From positions 1,619,307 to 1,683,306 of the forward strand of contig JAGGNK010015114.1 of the NCBI GenBank assembly GCA_017590115.1: DNA of 64,000 bases. The letters run 5' to 3'. Under the pieces are notes generated by a model. The model was not told the DNA's origin. It worked only from the letters and a program-made list of their open reading frames with translations, and ran no database searches. A program made the translations under genes and the position numbers. The stretch comes from Montifringilla adamsi (lineage: Eukaryota; Chordata; Aves; Passeriformes; Passeridae). This document shows, piece by piece, positions 37,201 through 50,980 of the stretch (position 1 is the stretch's first letter; the number at the start of each line of letters is the position of its first letter).

Positions 37201-40200
37201 ACATAGATTAAAAATTATTTTTTGTTTAATGCTATTAGAATTACAATGCCATTTTGGCAAACAATATGGAAGAACTTACATATGGTAAAATTGAATGTTT
37301 TTAGCATTTGCAGTTCATTTGCAAAATGTTTGCAAAATGAGGACAGTGGAAATAATAGTAAGTATCTGATAACCAAAAATAATATTGACAATAAATTAAT
37401 AAGCATGCTCAAGAAAAGTCTTCCTTTCTCCCAAAAGGCAAAACACAGCCACCGGCTCTTGAACTAAAGCTGTCTATGTTTGCCTCTTGTGGAAAACAGC
37501 TCTGCCAAAAGTCAGTTTTAACATGGAATCTGCAAAATCTAACAGGTTGTTTATTATTTTCTATGCAAACAGTAAATATTTCTCTTTAAGTACAATGGGA
37601 AGAGTCTCACACTTCAGTCTGTTTTATTGGCATGCACCTAAAAGATCATAGCTCTTCTTTGCCACCATGTCTTATTTTGTATGTAATTTGATATGTCTTT
37701 CTATGTAAAATTTTAAATACAGTGACTCAGAAAATTGAGTTGAGAGCAAATTTCCATAGGTCTGGAAGATGCAACAAAAACATCGTAAACAGATCTCCCT
37801 TTTGTACTTTCCTGAGTGTACAACAACTTTCAAGCAGCCTGTGACAGCTGTTACTTTTACCTCTGAACAACCAGTACTTAAGGACTGCATTCTTTTACTT
37901 TACTCAGCTTTTACTTGGAGCTGAGGTCCATGGAAATAAAACTACTTGAACTCTGAAAGCAACAATCCCCCTGATTTGATATCCAATAGACACTTGCATA
38001 GTTTCCTGTCAGACAGCAGCTTAATCTAAAATGGATTTAACAAACCTTTAATTTTGCCTTATATATCAAAGTACTGCATGTACAAAGTCGTGTCAGTTGG
38101 AAGACTGATTTTTTTCTACCACCTTCAAAGACAATTGGGAATTGAGTATTCTCAGCAGTACTCCTGTTTCTATCAGTTTTAATCCCAGACTGGTAAACAC
38201 AAAATAAAAATAACATTTTAATCCTTCATTGACTCTTTTTTAATATTGATTTTACTGAGCTATTGAAAAACAAAACTACTTCTGACAATGGCAACACGTC
38301 AAAACTGCATGTGCAGAGGTCAAACTGACAGATTACTGGAACATCTTTATTAACTTTCAGAAGAGAGAGGACTCTTTTATCATTCTCCTTTGGAGTATAA
38401 TCAGAAGACAAGAAGCATGAATCCTGTTATGTGGAAATTTTTAGTTTCAGGCTGTTCAATGCTAAGGGTTCTCATCCCCAGATGTAAGATCCAAGTCAAG
38501 GGCTTGTCATTTTTTTGCTGTTGCTTTTGCTCTTACTGTTCTTCTTTAACCCATAATATATTTTCAGTGCTATGATCATATATGTCAAAATAGCAGTTGA
38601 AGACTGTAAACTGTAGAATATATCCTTGTATATATTTTTGTGGTGCAGTTTGTCTGTTAGTCATGTACAGAAGCATGCACAGCAGCTGTCCTGAGGATAC
38701 AGGGTCCCTTTGCACAATGGGATGTGCAGGTACAGAAGTCCAGTGTGGCTGTCTGCTTCAGAGAGCATCGAACTGTGCAGCAGTTAGCATATGGAGATGT
38801 GGATGTAAACAGTGGTCAGCATTTTGGGAATAAAATGTATCTATCAGCAGATTAGGATGTCATTTTTGTAAATAACATAAGCTCTTCTAAGCGTGATCAA
38901 TATTTATAAATGGGAAGTGGATTTTCATTACATTACCATACTAATTAACCCTCCTCTCTTACTCTCTTATCACACATTCTTCCCTTTTTTTTTTTTTCTT
39001 AGTCTCAGTTAGTAAGCTAATGCTCTGTTTTTGAGATGAAAACCACCTAATTTTAGTTTGCTAACTCCTGTGCATCCTCAGTTTGTGTGATGGGGAATTC
39101 CCTTGTTGCTGTGGGACTTTCTCACTTGGAGGAGAGCCCCGCGTGCTGCCTCAGCAGGGTTCAGTGACAGCACGCTGGGGACATGTGGCAGGGGGGTCCT
39201 TTCTTGTCACTTCTTCATTGTTCAGTTAAATCCATAGACTCAATGGACCCGTTTGAGTAACCTGACTGCTGACACTGCTAATTTTAGCAAGCCTGTGATT
39301 AGCAATAGTAATCTAATCACAAAATTAAAAAAAAAAAGTTAAAAAGGCACTATCTCATTTTACTTAGAGATACTTTTTTTTTTCTACAGCTGTTTCAAAC
39401 TTTTGATGCCTGAAACACAAATGCAGTGCTGGTGAGCCCAGGAGTCATGTGTAAACCCCAGTTTTCCCATTTCAGTGAGTTTGCAGAGTCCCTCAGCAAA
39501 ATTACTGTGCTTGGCAGGAGGATGTGAGGGCCCTAGGGGCAGCCTGCAAACCCTCTGCTGCCAGGTATTGCTCGAGTTGGATGGGTGTTTACAGAGAGCC
39601 TGCAACAGCAAAGGTGATTTACTTAAAGATGGTAATGGCATTTGAGGGAGAGGGTTGTGTGGAATTACTTCTAAAATTAAAGGCAGCACAGGAATGATGC
39701 ACAAATTCTTTAAATGCAAAAATTGTATTATGTTCTAGTGGAAGCAGTCTGGCAGTAGTAATTGAGAGGTGGCAGGCAGATGGAAGGAGGTCTTTAAAGA
39801 CAGGTGACTTGTTTCTGGATGTTTTGGACCTGGTAGATGGATGCTTAATGGAGAGTTAACGTGGTCAAGACAGTGAATTAAGAAAAGTAATTCAATGAAG
39901 TTTGGTTAAAGTCAGGCATGTTCTTCCAAGTGTATGTAAGCCTTAAGACTTTGAACCTTGCTGTTTAGGACCTCACAGAGTTCTAGCATTTTGCAGCAAG
40001 TCCTGAATTAATAATGCAAGAATTTTTGTACCTCTGTATAATTAATCAAATAAGATTCAACTTTCCTATTACTGATTGAACTTCAGGTGATAAATGGTGA
40101 CATTTTCATTAATCCTCTTAATCACAGCCTTTATTGCGTAAGTGTGAAGCAAGGGAACAAAAGATAAACAACCCAAAGATTTATCAGACTTTCTGTGTCT

Positions 40201-40611
40201 GAGGGGCATATTTCAGGAGCTGGAAATGTCAGGCACCTTGTGCAGCGTGCTGGGAGTCACGGGAGCTCGAGGGAGAGTGGACTCCGCAGCAGGACACACT
40301 GGTCAACATCTGTGGTGATACTGTACAGAGAGCTGACACAAGTGCATCGGCACTGACTTCTTGCCTCTATTACTGCAGAAACCAGACTTAGAAGTTCCTC
40401 AGAGTATTAGAAATTGTGATAATTGTGATTCCATTGTATCCCCAGAAGTCTCATCATTTTGATACATTGATCTGTAATGAGCCACTCAGCTGTAACAGAA
40501 TAATTCCAAAGGTGCCAAAAAAACCCACTCATCATCTAAATATTAACATCATTTTGCTAAAGCTTGTGCTTCTCAAATACCAAACAAGTCTCTCTGTTAT
40601 TTCTTAGAGTT

Positions 40612-41031
40612 TGCTGGCTGTGGCATTCACATCCTCTGAAAAAATTCCATTGCCCAGGATTTTTCTCCTGGGAAGCTGAGGGGTCTCAGAGAAAAGGAAA
40701 ACAATTCTTATCTCATTTGCTTCTCCTGGGTTGTGCTCCTGTGTGGAATGTGTTTGGAGATTGTTTTACCCACAGGTGATTGTTTCATTGGTCTCCGGTG
40801 TGAGTTGTTTTGACTCATTGGCCAACTGGGGCCAAGCTGTGTCGGGACTCTGGAGAGAGTAATGAGTTTCATTATTATCTTTTGAACATTCAGTAAGTAT
40901 CTTTTCTGTATTCTTTAGTATAGTATTCTTTAATATAATATAGTATAATAAAGTGATAAGTTAGCCTTCTGAGAACATGGAGTCAGATGCATCATTGCTG
41001 CCTTCGTCGGGAGTGCCTTGAAAATACAATA
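40612..41031 (+). mobile_element. Solo LTR of passerine type, plus strand
   Basis: The sequence runs from TGCTGGCTG to about AATACAATA. It includes a 'ttggccaactggggccaagc' box, repeated TAGTATA/AATATA words (40917-40946), and AATAAA at 40947-40952, followed by 'gagaacatggagtcag'. I recognise it as close to a very common songbird ERV LTR; this is memory, not a search. No internal retroviral sequence adjoins it. Both ends are approximate because terminal bases have decayed. Confidence 0.65.
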
Positions 41032-41121
41032 GCTGGCTTGTTTTTGTTTTTTCCTCTTGAAATATAAATGCTGTGACAATTGTCAAAGGAGGAGGTTTAC
41101 TCTTCATAGTTTTAAATGGAA

Positions 41122-41327
41122 AGAGGGTAGGTTTAGATTAAGTAGGAGGAAGAAATTCTTCCCTGTGAGAGTGGTGATGCACTCACACAGGCTGCCCAGA
41201 GAAGTTGCCCCATCCCTGGAAGTGCTCCAGGTTGGACAGGGCTTGGAGCAATCTGGTTGGTGGAAGGTGTCCCTGCCCATGGCAGGGGGTGGATGATCCC
41301 TTTCAACCCAAAGCATTCTATGATTTA
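41122..41327 (+). mobile_element. CR1 LINE 3' end, 5'-truncated
   Basis: The landmarks are in CR1 order: 'ggtaggtttagatt', 'gaagaaattcttccctgtga', 'aggctgcccagagaagttg', 'ccctggaagtgctccaggtt', 'atccctttcaacccaaagc', and the tail ATTCTATGATTT at 41316-41327. About 205 bp survive and nothing is coded. It starts only about 90 bp after the LTR at 40612-41031, so two separate insertions sit side by side. An antisense open frame (41104-41640) that crosses it is a shadow. Confidence 0.88.
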
Positions 41328-42052
41328 TGAGTATTTTCCTAATGATTAGGCCACAATTTGGCTTGCTCAATTTAACCACCGCTCTAGGGGTCTTTCTGGT
41401 TATTTTACCACTGGCAAATGGCTTTTGAACCAGTATTCTTCTGCCATTGCCTGGGTGATGCTTTTTACAAGACTGTACTTTATAACATGAATTTCTAGAT
41501 ATAATGAAATAACTGATAAACATCTTTGTTCTGAAATGCAGTTTGTACACAATACCTAGAGGAGCTGTGTCATATCTTGTATTTGAGACAAGAAAGCAAA
41601 AAGTAGGGCAAATTCTTTTATAATACAGGAGTAACAGCATAAATGAAATTTTAAAAAAAAGAGTGGCTGGGGGGAAAAAAGTAAGGAAATTTATCAGAAA
41701 ACACTGTGTGAAGCCATGGACTAGAATTTCTGATTACAAGGAAGGCAAATGATCATTGTTTATCAGGGAAGTTGGATATGTTTTTGTTTATGACAGTTTG
41801 ACTGATAAAAGGAATATCCTGCTAGGTATTTCCCTTCGGTTTTATTCTTCTTCTGCTGAAGTTTTTTAAAAGAATCTGAACATCAAACTTGAGCAATGTG
41901 CAATAATGTCAGTGTAGTTACTGCCAAGGAATTCACATGGCTTACATTTTAACATCATTGTAATAAATTGCTTTTTCATGACTGTTAGCCTAGTATTCAA
42001 AATACTGAGTTCATGACAAATTTCTAAAACCTTCTGGAAAACACAGGCTGGT

Positions 42053-42105
42053 CTTGCTAGGTGTAAGGACCCTCCTTGCTAGGTGTAAGGAACCTCCTTG
42101 CTAGG
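42053..42105 (+). repeat. 22-bp tandem repeat, about 2.4 copies
   Basis: The unit CTTGCTAGGTGTAAGGACCCTC (42053-42074) is followed by a copy with one change (42075-42096) and a partial third copy (42097-42105). It is a small local tandem duplication. Confidence 0.9.
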
Positions 42106-43149
42106 CCCAGCAGGACAGTACTAATGTGTGCAGTCAGGCTTTCTCTATGAGCTGTCCTCAATCACACTATCACAGCTGAGGCAGTGAGGGGACAGAGGAC
42201 AGTAGTAGCCATATCCCGGGAACTTTTGTGATGGGAAGACCAGTATATGCTGAGATTTACCTTAATTAACCCGGAGTCATTTGTAGGTTTAAATCCTAGA
42301 CTTCCTTGCACAGAGATTTGTTTCCTTTGAAATGTGACTCCTGCATGTCTTTTTGTTGCTGTTGGACACGTGTCTGCCGTGCGTGAAGATCATTTCTCAT
42401 CAGGGCATCACTTTGCAGTGAATAACAGTCAATGCGTTTGCCTCTTTTCAAGGCCAGGGTACTGTAAACGAGATAGAATCTCCTAGGAGTTTTTCAGTGA
42501 ACTTAGTATGATCGCATTCCTGCAGTTTGAATTCTGTCACACGCTTTTGGGTGAGCCCACACTGATGCTTCAAGCCGCACTGCAATCTGCAGTTTGCAGT
42601 CTGGACAGTTTTCTAAGTGACTGTGGGCTGCAAGGCTTACGAACACTTTTAAATGTTTGTGATCAGTTTCACATTTCCTAGATCAGAGATCTCACAGCAA
42701 AAATTAGTCAAGGGTTTCTTATAAAATGTTTTTTGAACCTTTATTAACAGAAACAGAGACTTCCACTGCCACAGAAACATTTTATGTTAGTACAACATTT
42801 GTTCCATATAAACTACAGTAGCTATGAACTTATGTCCAGCTCCACTGGCAGTTGGAATTGGCTGTCTATACACAGCTTTCATGGCACCATTTGCTAAGAG
42901 GAGAATAAAAAACTAATAAACCTGAGAAAATTACCGATTCATTTAAGGCATTAAGGAAGGGTGAACACGAATGAGAGGACTAATTACATTTTTACAAGAT
43001 ATTTGAAATGTAGGCTATAGTGAATGCATAGGAACATACTGTAATGCAGTAATGAAGTAATGTCATGCATAAGAATGCACTGTGTGCCTGTGGCTGGGCA
43101 TGGGCAGGCGGTGGCTCCTCGTGGTGCAGGGGGCAGAGCTCTTTGAGAT

Positions 43150-43305
43150 GGGACCCTCACACACACACACAAACACACACAAACACACACACAACTGTGA
43201 GCAGTGGGACCCACACACGCACACACACAAACACACACAAACACACACACAACTGTGAGCAGTGGGACCCACACACACACACACACAGAGCTGTGAGCGA
43301 CTGGA
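43150..43305 (+). repeat. Compound CA-repeat minisatellite, about 57-bp unit, 2.7 copies
   Basis: Each unit has GGGACCC, a CA tract broken by AAACAC steps, then ACTGTGAGCAGT. Copies start at 43150, 43206 and 43264; the third has a pure CA tract and then decays. The microsatellite has thus been copied as part of a longer unit. Confidence 0.92.
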
Positions 43306-43393
43306 CACACAGACGCACACCCCCCACACCCCTGTGTGCAATAGGGCCCGCATTTGCACCTGCTCAGTGCCGCACCCAGCCCGCGGGAGGTGT

Positions 43394-43513
43394 GGAGTGG
43401 GCAGTGAGTTTGGAGGTTTGGAGTGGGCAGTGAGTTTGGAGGTTTGGAGCGGGCAGTGAGTTTGGAGGTTTGGAGTGGGCAGTGAGTTTGGAGGTTTGGA
43501 GTGGGCAGTGAGT
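43394..43513 (+). repeat. 26-bp minisatellite, about 4.6 copies
   Basis: The unit is GGAGTGGGCAGTGAGTTTGG followed by AGGTTT. Full copies begin at 43394, 43420, 43446 and 43472, and a partial one at 43498. The third copy has C in place of T (GGAGCGGG). Because 26 is not a multiple of 3, minus-strand frames through the array cycle through all three readings. That gives repetitive peptides of the QTSKLTAHS type and makes long but meaningless open frames (43063-43773 and 42984-43547, both minus). Confidence 0.95.
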
Positions 43514-43879
43514 GCTGCTGCAGGCGGTTTTGGCTGCATGTCCCCAAAGGGAGCTTTCAAGGTGAGTGCTGAAGGTGCGTTTCGGTGACCTGGTGGTGGA
43601 AGCGCGCTGGCTGTACTGCTGCCATTCTGCCGTTTTGTCCATTGGAGTTCCACCTTTTTGGCCACCAGAGTCCCACCGTGCTGGCTGCTGGCGCTGAGGG
43701 GAATTGGCACGGGCAGGGCGGGCATCCAAAACCGCCCATAGCCATGAGTCTTCTGCTTTGTCGTCTGCTTCAAGTTGTTCTTTGTCTTTTGAAACCTGGG
43801 AGCTTTGGTGGCCTTGCTGCTTCAAAGACTAACTTCGTGCAGCATAAGTTCTAAAACAGCAATCTGTGAGGCAACAACA

Positions 43880-45090
43880 GAAAACAATATGTTTGGAGGT
43901 TTTTTTCTTGGCTTACAAAATTTTCTGTGTTGGTTCTTGGAGACAGCGTGGTGCCTGTTGAGGTGAAGGGGTGCGGCTCAGCAGCGGTGAGGGACGGACA
44001 GCCCGGTCTGTGGTGGGGTTTGGGTCGCTATTGGGGCTCAGTTTTTACACATTGTCCTTGAGTTTAAAGCTGTCTGGGATGGACTGTTACACTAATCCTC
44101 TGCTTATCACTTTTTCAAGTCCTGTTGAGTGGAAGCAGAACAAGACACTAAACATCTTTTCCGAAGGTTGGAGGGAGCCACTTGGGTTGGAGAGAGATTC
44201 CAGGAGTACTGCAAGAGAGAATTAACTTCTGATAGGCTTTTGAAGTGGGGTTGGTTTTCTTTCTGAGATGCTGCTACTTTAAAATAATTCTTTAAACACA
44301 CATGATGTGTTCTTGTGTGAAGTGGGAGGGCTTGGTGGTTCTATACTACATAAGCTGTCTTAGGCTCTGACTTGCTTTCTTAAGTAAATTTCTTCTTTTA
44401 AACTGGGAGATGGACTTGTACTTGCTCTGGGAAGTCTTTCAGAGTGCTAGGTTACAGATATTGCCACTGGCAGAATATTGAAAGCTGGATGACCTTTACT
44501 GTTGGGGAAGATGAAACAGGAAAGCCTTATAAATATGATTGCCTGGCAAAAGATTTTCAGAATATGGAAACTATAAGCGAGATTGAAATGAAAGCAAGCT
44601 TTGAGATAGACCAAGCCTTAGTTACTGAACAACTGGAAAACAGTAGTATGGCCAGCTGAAGGTAATTCCCTTTTGATGAAACAATACCCTCTGCTTGCAG
44701 ACAGGTCCAAGGGTCAGAGCAGACCCTACTAGCTTGGCAGAAAGGGTCCAAAGAGCACTTTTTAGGGTTTAAAATGTAACAAAGTATGGTAATATAATGA
44801 TTCTTATAGGCTGTATGTCAATGCTGTAGGATTTGTGTCTTGTACTAGATTGGTTAGTGAAAATTAGAATATTCAGCTCAGAAGAAGATTTATTGTATTG
44901 TAACAGGAACTTCACTCTCTCTTTGGGGCTCCTGTTCCAGGCCTGCTCCGAGCTGTGGCTGGCAGCTCCAGGCAGGGCCCCTGCACCCAGGCCCTTGGCA
45001 TGAACCGCGAGTTCCAGACCTGCCTTCAGAGATCTCTCGTCTCCGTCCGTCCCGACTGTCCTACCCACCGTCCCTCCTACACTTTTTTTT
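43880..45090 (+). mobile_element. Probable ERV/LTR-related repeat, plus strand
   Basis: The block has a base composition unlike its flanks at both ends: CpG-containing sequence at about 43940-44030, and a C-rich end at 44935-45085 with 'gtctccgtccgtcccgactg', which resembles the U5 end of an LTR. A short open frame at 44444-44659 ends in ...ENSSMAS. I remember near relatives of the 44500-45080 sequence as recurring in songbird assemblies, so I call it repeat-derived. There is no polyadenylation signal in the expected place and no retroviral protein motif. Class and boundaries are uncertain. Confidence 0.4.
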
Positions 45091-48000
45091 TGGTGTGGAA
45101 TATTTGACTAGCAAGTAGTAAGAAAACATATAAGGATGTATTCATGCATATGTTTGGATCTTGCCTGTGCTTTATAGATGAAAAAGACCTGAAATTTTGA
45201 GAATTCTATTGACAGTTTATTGTATGTGTTGTATTTTCCTCTTTATTACTGAAGTGCAGGAAATTGAGGGTTTCATGCAGTTTTGAGAACTGTTTGATCC
45301 ATCCTGATCCTTACTGAGTTCCACTGGTGGTAGATGTTGATCAAATCTTGCTACTGCCAGACAGTTAGGTGCAGTTAATTAATTTGTTTATCAGCACTTT
45401 TGCGTACCTCATTCCTTCAAGAGCTGTGGATTCTGGCAGGGAGTTGTGATTACTCCTTCTAGTTGTTTTAAGGAATTGGCTAATTGTGCATGACTGGTGT
45501 CCTCTTGCTGCATGGGTAACTGCTCTCTGATTTGCCCTGTTTTGAGGCTGAGATAAGGAAAAGGAGAAGGTTATGTGATTACAGAATTGGAGTTGCCACT
45601 TTATCCTTTTGAAAACCCTGCTTTCTTCTGGTTTAATATACAGCATGCTTCTGGAAAGCCCCCTGTTGCTAACACTTCAGTAAATGGTGCTGAGGGGAAG
45701 TATCATCAAGTAGTTCAGCCTTAGAGCTTTCACTTGCTGTTATGTTCAGCCTGTGGAAGGAGCTTTATGCAGGGATCAGAGGCCACTTCACAGTCACTGC
45801 AGTGGATTAAGGCTGGGGCTGGTGCAGGTGGGACGTTTTTTGGAGAGACCGTTAGTGAGACACAGGTCACACCTACAGGCAGGATCTGTTTCACTGGAGT
45901 CTTGGCTAGCTTGCCAGAACATGAATGTAATACAAATACAGTATTTGTTCTTGGATGTACCTAGAGCTCAGAGTCTAGAGACAGAATCCTTACCTCAATT
46001 CTTCAAATGTAACTGTGACCTAAAGCAGTGAGAGAGAGCTTCGTGGGGCTCTGCATCAGGCCTGACACCTTTATTGAAAAGGAAATGGATTCTGGAGTTT
46101 TACTGGGCAGAATTCTCCCTTGCACATGTGCTGTGTTTGTCTCACAGTGTGTGTATTATCTGTTTTCATTTTTGTTGAGACCCAGTTCATCAAGTCAATC
46201 TCCTAGATGAACTTGTATGAGATAAGACTTGTCTGAGCACATGGAACTTGAAATAAACCAGTTGCAGTTATGTTGTTAAGAAAAAAACTAACCCTACAAC
46301 AAAACTCAACAATCCAGTCCATGGGTATTTACATATGCTTTATTAATTACACAAGCAGAATATTGGACATGCTTGGTAGGAAACAATTGAAGTTACTCTG
46401 AGGAGTTTGAACCATCTTAACCAGGTGGTTGGTAACACCTGGAGGGGCAATGATAAGCCTCAGGTGTAGCATGTTGAGCTAATTTTGTCAAATTAGCAGT
46501 GGGTTAGGCAGTGATGTCGTACTGCCTAATTCAGCTCTGCAGAAAATGGAAGGAGATGGAGACAGGTAAAATTAAGAACAGTGCAAAAGAAACCGAAAGG
46601 AGAGTGAGGAAGCTTGCAGGTGTGTAGTCGCCTACTGTAGTTAAATGGGCAGATTCAAGAGTCGTTCTGAAAGAGTGGAAGGTGAAAATCTAAAGGAGGC
46701 AGGGAAAGCAGCACAAGGCATGTTAAAGGAATGTTTGAGTAGAGTTTATATTCTCCACTAAAGTAAAAGCTAATAAAAGATAAGAGTGTAACTTTTGACC
46801 TGAGTATAACTATTTGACATGATTTAGAATGAAATTAAGTTTTATGGTAGAAAATGAATTGGAGAACAAGCAACATTGTGATACTGCTTTACTGCCCACT
46901 GGAGGTAAGTTTTAAGTCCACAGGAATGGTTTTTTTCACTATAAACAAATACTGTAGTCTGTGTAAGTTTTATTAAGCCCATAAAAATCCCCATAGTAAT
47001 CATAAATGCATGTAAAAATGCAGCAATGACTGGAAGATGTACATACATCAGTGTAGCCTTTTCCTTGAAAAAGTATAGAATCATTGTTTAATGTTGACCT
47101 TTGTAGTTTTTTCATGGCTCTTTTTGGCATAAACAGTCATTTTCCTCAAAAGACTTCTTAAGGCTTCATGAATAAAGCTAGTGGTTGAAACTGAGAAAAG
47201 CTTGTAGAAGATATTTCTGTATACCACAAAATTAGAAGCAGAAAATACATGAGTACAGTTTTTAATTTATGGTTTGAAGAAAGCAGGCTAAGAGTTATAA
47301 TCAGTTTACACTGTGTATAATTTATATTGAAAGCTGTATTGACTGCTGTAATGCTGGAATTCAAATGTTATTCCTCAGCTTAGTGTTCAGTTGTTCTCCT
47401 ACAAATGATATATCATCTGAATTGTGATTATTCAGGATTAACCTCTACCTCAGTGGATTGATTACTGAGCTGTTTTTGTGTCCATTTGTGCACTGTCCTC
47501 CTTAGGCCTTTTTAACCCCTTGCCAGTGCCAGGGAGAATGTTACACATGTTGACGTGACACTCTGGTTAGTGTTCCTTAGAGGTGTGTGTATAAGAAATA
47601 CTCTTGCTTGGTTTTGTGGAAAACCATTAAGTTTTTCTGATCTTTACTATGTGTTAAAGAAAAAAGGCAAAATGAGAGGATCAGTACTTTAAGCTTCCTA
47701 AAGACTGTTTTTGAAGTTGTGACATATGAGTTCATTTTTTGTGAAAGCTGAAGCATGCTGGTTTTTATTTTGGTAACACTTTCTCGTTATGGCACTAAGA
47801 ATTTCTGTAGGGTTATCAGTGGGAGGGATTGGGTTGTCTCAGGGGGTTCTTCTCACTAGGCTAAAAAAAGTCTCAAAGTACAGACTTCAGGCTTACCCTG
47901 CAGTGTAGTGAAGGACCTGGGTAACCTTAGGCTAGGCAGAGCTTTGGAAGGTCCTTCCTCAGTGAAACAGTTTCTTGACAGGAGGTATTTAATACGAGGA

Positions 48001-50980
48001 ACAGGAAATCTTCACCAAAAAGAGGAAACAGAAGCTTTAATGGAATTAACAACTTAGTTATCCTCAGTGATTTACAGCAGAAGTATGTTGGGACTTTGGA
48101 TAAAATAATGAAAAGAAACTGAGCTTCTGTTGGTGGAGCAAAAGGGATCACATCTAGAGAACATGCTGCTTCATTTTGTACAATTTATAGAAGAGGAATT
48201 TAGCTAGTTAGCAGACAATCTGTTCCTGAGCAAATACTTATTTTTGGGAGTTAATGGAGTGAATTTGACTGAAAAAATCCTTGGGGGTACATTTAATTCT
48301 GGCTGTGCAGTGTGGACAATATATCAGCAAAGCTGTTCTCAACTGCAAATAAAAGAGGTGGTGAGGCAGTGCAGTGATTATTTACTCCTCTGCTACTTAA
48401 AAATCTCACTTTTGCATTTGACTTTGCATTTTGTTCTCAACCTGGAGTTAAATTGGAACCAGGATTCATTCCTGAACCACTGTATTGCATCCTTAAGTCA
48501 TGGCTGGAATGTCTCTCCCAAGGATTTCTCTCCCTTTCCAGCAGAATGAACTGTAAGACCCCTCACAGGGAAGAGGCAGTCTTACTTTGCACATGAGCTT
48601 CCACTTGCCCCGAGGCTCTTAAGGGACTGGGGACATGTCCCTTTTGTCTACAGAAAGGATGATAGGTTATCTCTGATCCTTTCAGCAGTAGATGGCTTTG
48701 GGGAGTCGGCTGTTAAGAATTACCACACTTTTCTGGAAATCCACTGGAAGTAATTAGTGGCTCTCCAGGGTGTTTTGCCAAAATGTGTTTTCTGTTTTGC
48801 ATTAATACCCAGTGGAAATCATTGGGAAATCTGAGGTTGAATGAAGCTTGAGCCTTCATCTTCACTTAAAGCCTTCATCTTCTGCTTGGGGAGAGAACAT
48901 TAGGGGATCCACAGTGTGAATGCACTTGTGTGAGCATTAACAAGGGAAAAAGCCTTCCACCCCAAGGAAGTTTGGACAACAGAGTGAACTTGTTCATGTG
49001 TAATGTATCTCTCATGGCCTTTAAGTGCATCTTTCTTTGCCTTTCAGTTGTTTGGTAAAGAGTGGGAACTGAAAAAATCTGGACACTCATTTGCAGTTAT
49101 GCTGTCTTCTTGATGCACAAGTCCCATGTAATGTATAAATCAAGGAGAGCAATACGGTTTGTTGAATTATTTTTTTAACCGAGTATATCTGCAATACCCA
49201 AATCTTACTCTTCAGCAATTTCTAGCCTGAAAAGTTGTTGGGTCACCATATTCTAACGAGAGGAACCCCCTTCACAATACAGAAAGGTAAACCCTCACCC
49301 AATAGTAAAACCACCAGTTAAACTGCCTGTACAAAGTTGTTTAATAACTTAAAAGCAGGAATAAAAGAAATGTGCATTGGCATATCTTCAGTGTACAGGT
49401 GATGGGCATAAAAAAATGCACTCTGCAGTGCCTTCGCAGTCTAAAAATCCATGCAGCTAATGAAATATTTTATCTACTGCCAGTGCTGCACTTACATGCT
49501 CAGTTCAAAGTCTTATTTTCCCATTGCACCTTAATTAGTGTATTAATTGGTGTTGCTAAACCTCATCAAGAATGTTGATTATGTTTTCAAGGAAAACTGC
49601 TTTTCAAAGTGTAACTGCTTTTTTAGTGTCTTAAAAATGTTTGGAGAAAATTGTCATGATTTTTTTTGGTAGAGTTCTGATTTCAATCAGACCAGCCTAG
49701 AAGAAAGCTTTTTATTTGTCCTGACAAACTTTGCTCTTCAGAAGGACAATTATTTTCTGACTGAGAGCAATCTTGGATTTTCATTTTGCAGTTTTGTTTT
49801 TGAACTTGCAGTGTACCTGGGTTTGAAGTCCCCTAGGGGAAGCTAAATTCTTCCACAGAATACAAAAGAAAAGTGATGTGTTTGTGTAGTTTATACTGCT
49901 TAGGGGAGAGACTGTGGTGTAATGAAGATTTCTCAGATTGCAAAAACCTTTCAAGATGTGTGTGATACATGACAGTAAGGTCATGTATCAAACACTAGGG
50001 CTTGATTTTTTCTTATGGAGTATAGACATCTACTATTGCTGGAACAGCTTATCCTTCTTATTAGCAACATTAAAGCCTCAAAAGAGGCTTCAGGTTCACA
50101 CATGCCCTTGCTCCTGCTTGGAAAAATTACACTCAGGTGTTTGCCTCCTTCCATGTGATTTGAATTATTGTGTTTTGGATCTCTTCAGGAGCTGCTGAGG
50201 GAGGTACCAGCAGTGAGTGTGCTGATGGCTGAGACCATGTCAATGACTTCCAGGGATCTGAATTGTCTTTGGCTGGAATAGTTGTGAGCCTCACCACCTA
50301 CTGCTGAGACTGACTGAAAGCCCTTTTACTTATGCATAAGGTACATGTGGACAAGTGCTGCTTCAATGCCAGGAGAAGAAAATTCCACGCATTTTCTCAT
50401 GGAAACAGAAGCCTTATTAACATGGATCAAAATGAAAGGCAAAGGTCTAAATCTGCTGCTGGCAATGCACTGTAGTATGAACTCCAAATACACATCCAAA
50501 ATACAGCATGTGTTTATTCCACAGTAGCCCATACTATTTCGTTTAAGTTAATAGATATTTTTAAGATACCTTATGTAAATATTACAAACCTCTGTTTGCT
50601 GTTGTAAAATGGCCTAACGTAAATTCGTAGTGCTTATACCCTTGGTTTGCTGCTTGTGCTTTGAGAATGCTATTCTGAATTGGCCATCAGCAAGGAATGC
50701 TTAGAGCTGAAGGATCAGGAGTGGAAGCATAAGATCATAAAGTTGTTCCCCTTTATATTAAAAAAGCCCTTATCGCTGTTGACTTCAAATAAAAAGGAAT
50801 ACTTGTGCATTAAGAGCTCCTTCCTGACCTGAGCATGCTTTGTCAGAGAAGAGCCACACTTTTTTACTCATCTAATCTCCCACATGACATCTAGTAACAC
50901 AGAATTTGTCCCCAGATGCTGATCTGTTACATTGAGCCATTGGCACCTCTTGGTTTCAAGTTCATTCTCATATTTTGAAC

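Noticed and set aside
41104..41640. 178-codon open frame on the minus strand
   Set aside because: Its C-terminal third is antisense to a CR1 3' end and the remainder is ordinary intron.
43063..43773. 236-codon open frame on the minus strand (and the related 42984-43547 and 43364-43825 frames)
   Set aside because: It is driven by the CA-rich and 26-bp tandem arrays, which contain no stops in that direction. The peptide is repetitive and no domain is present.
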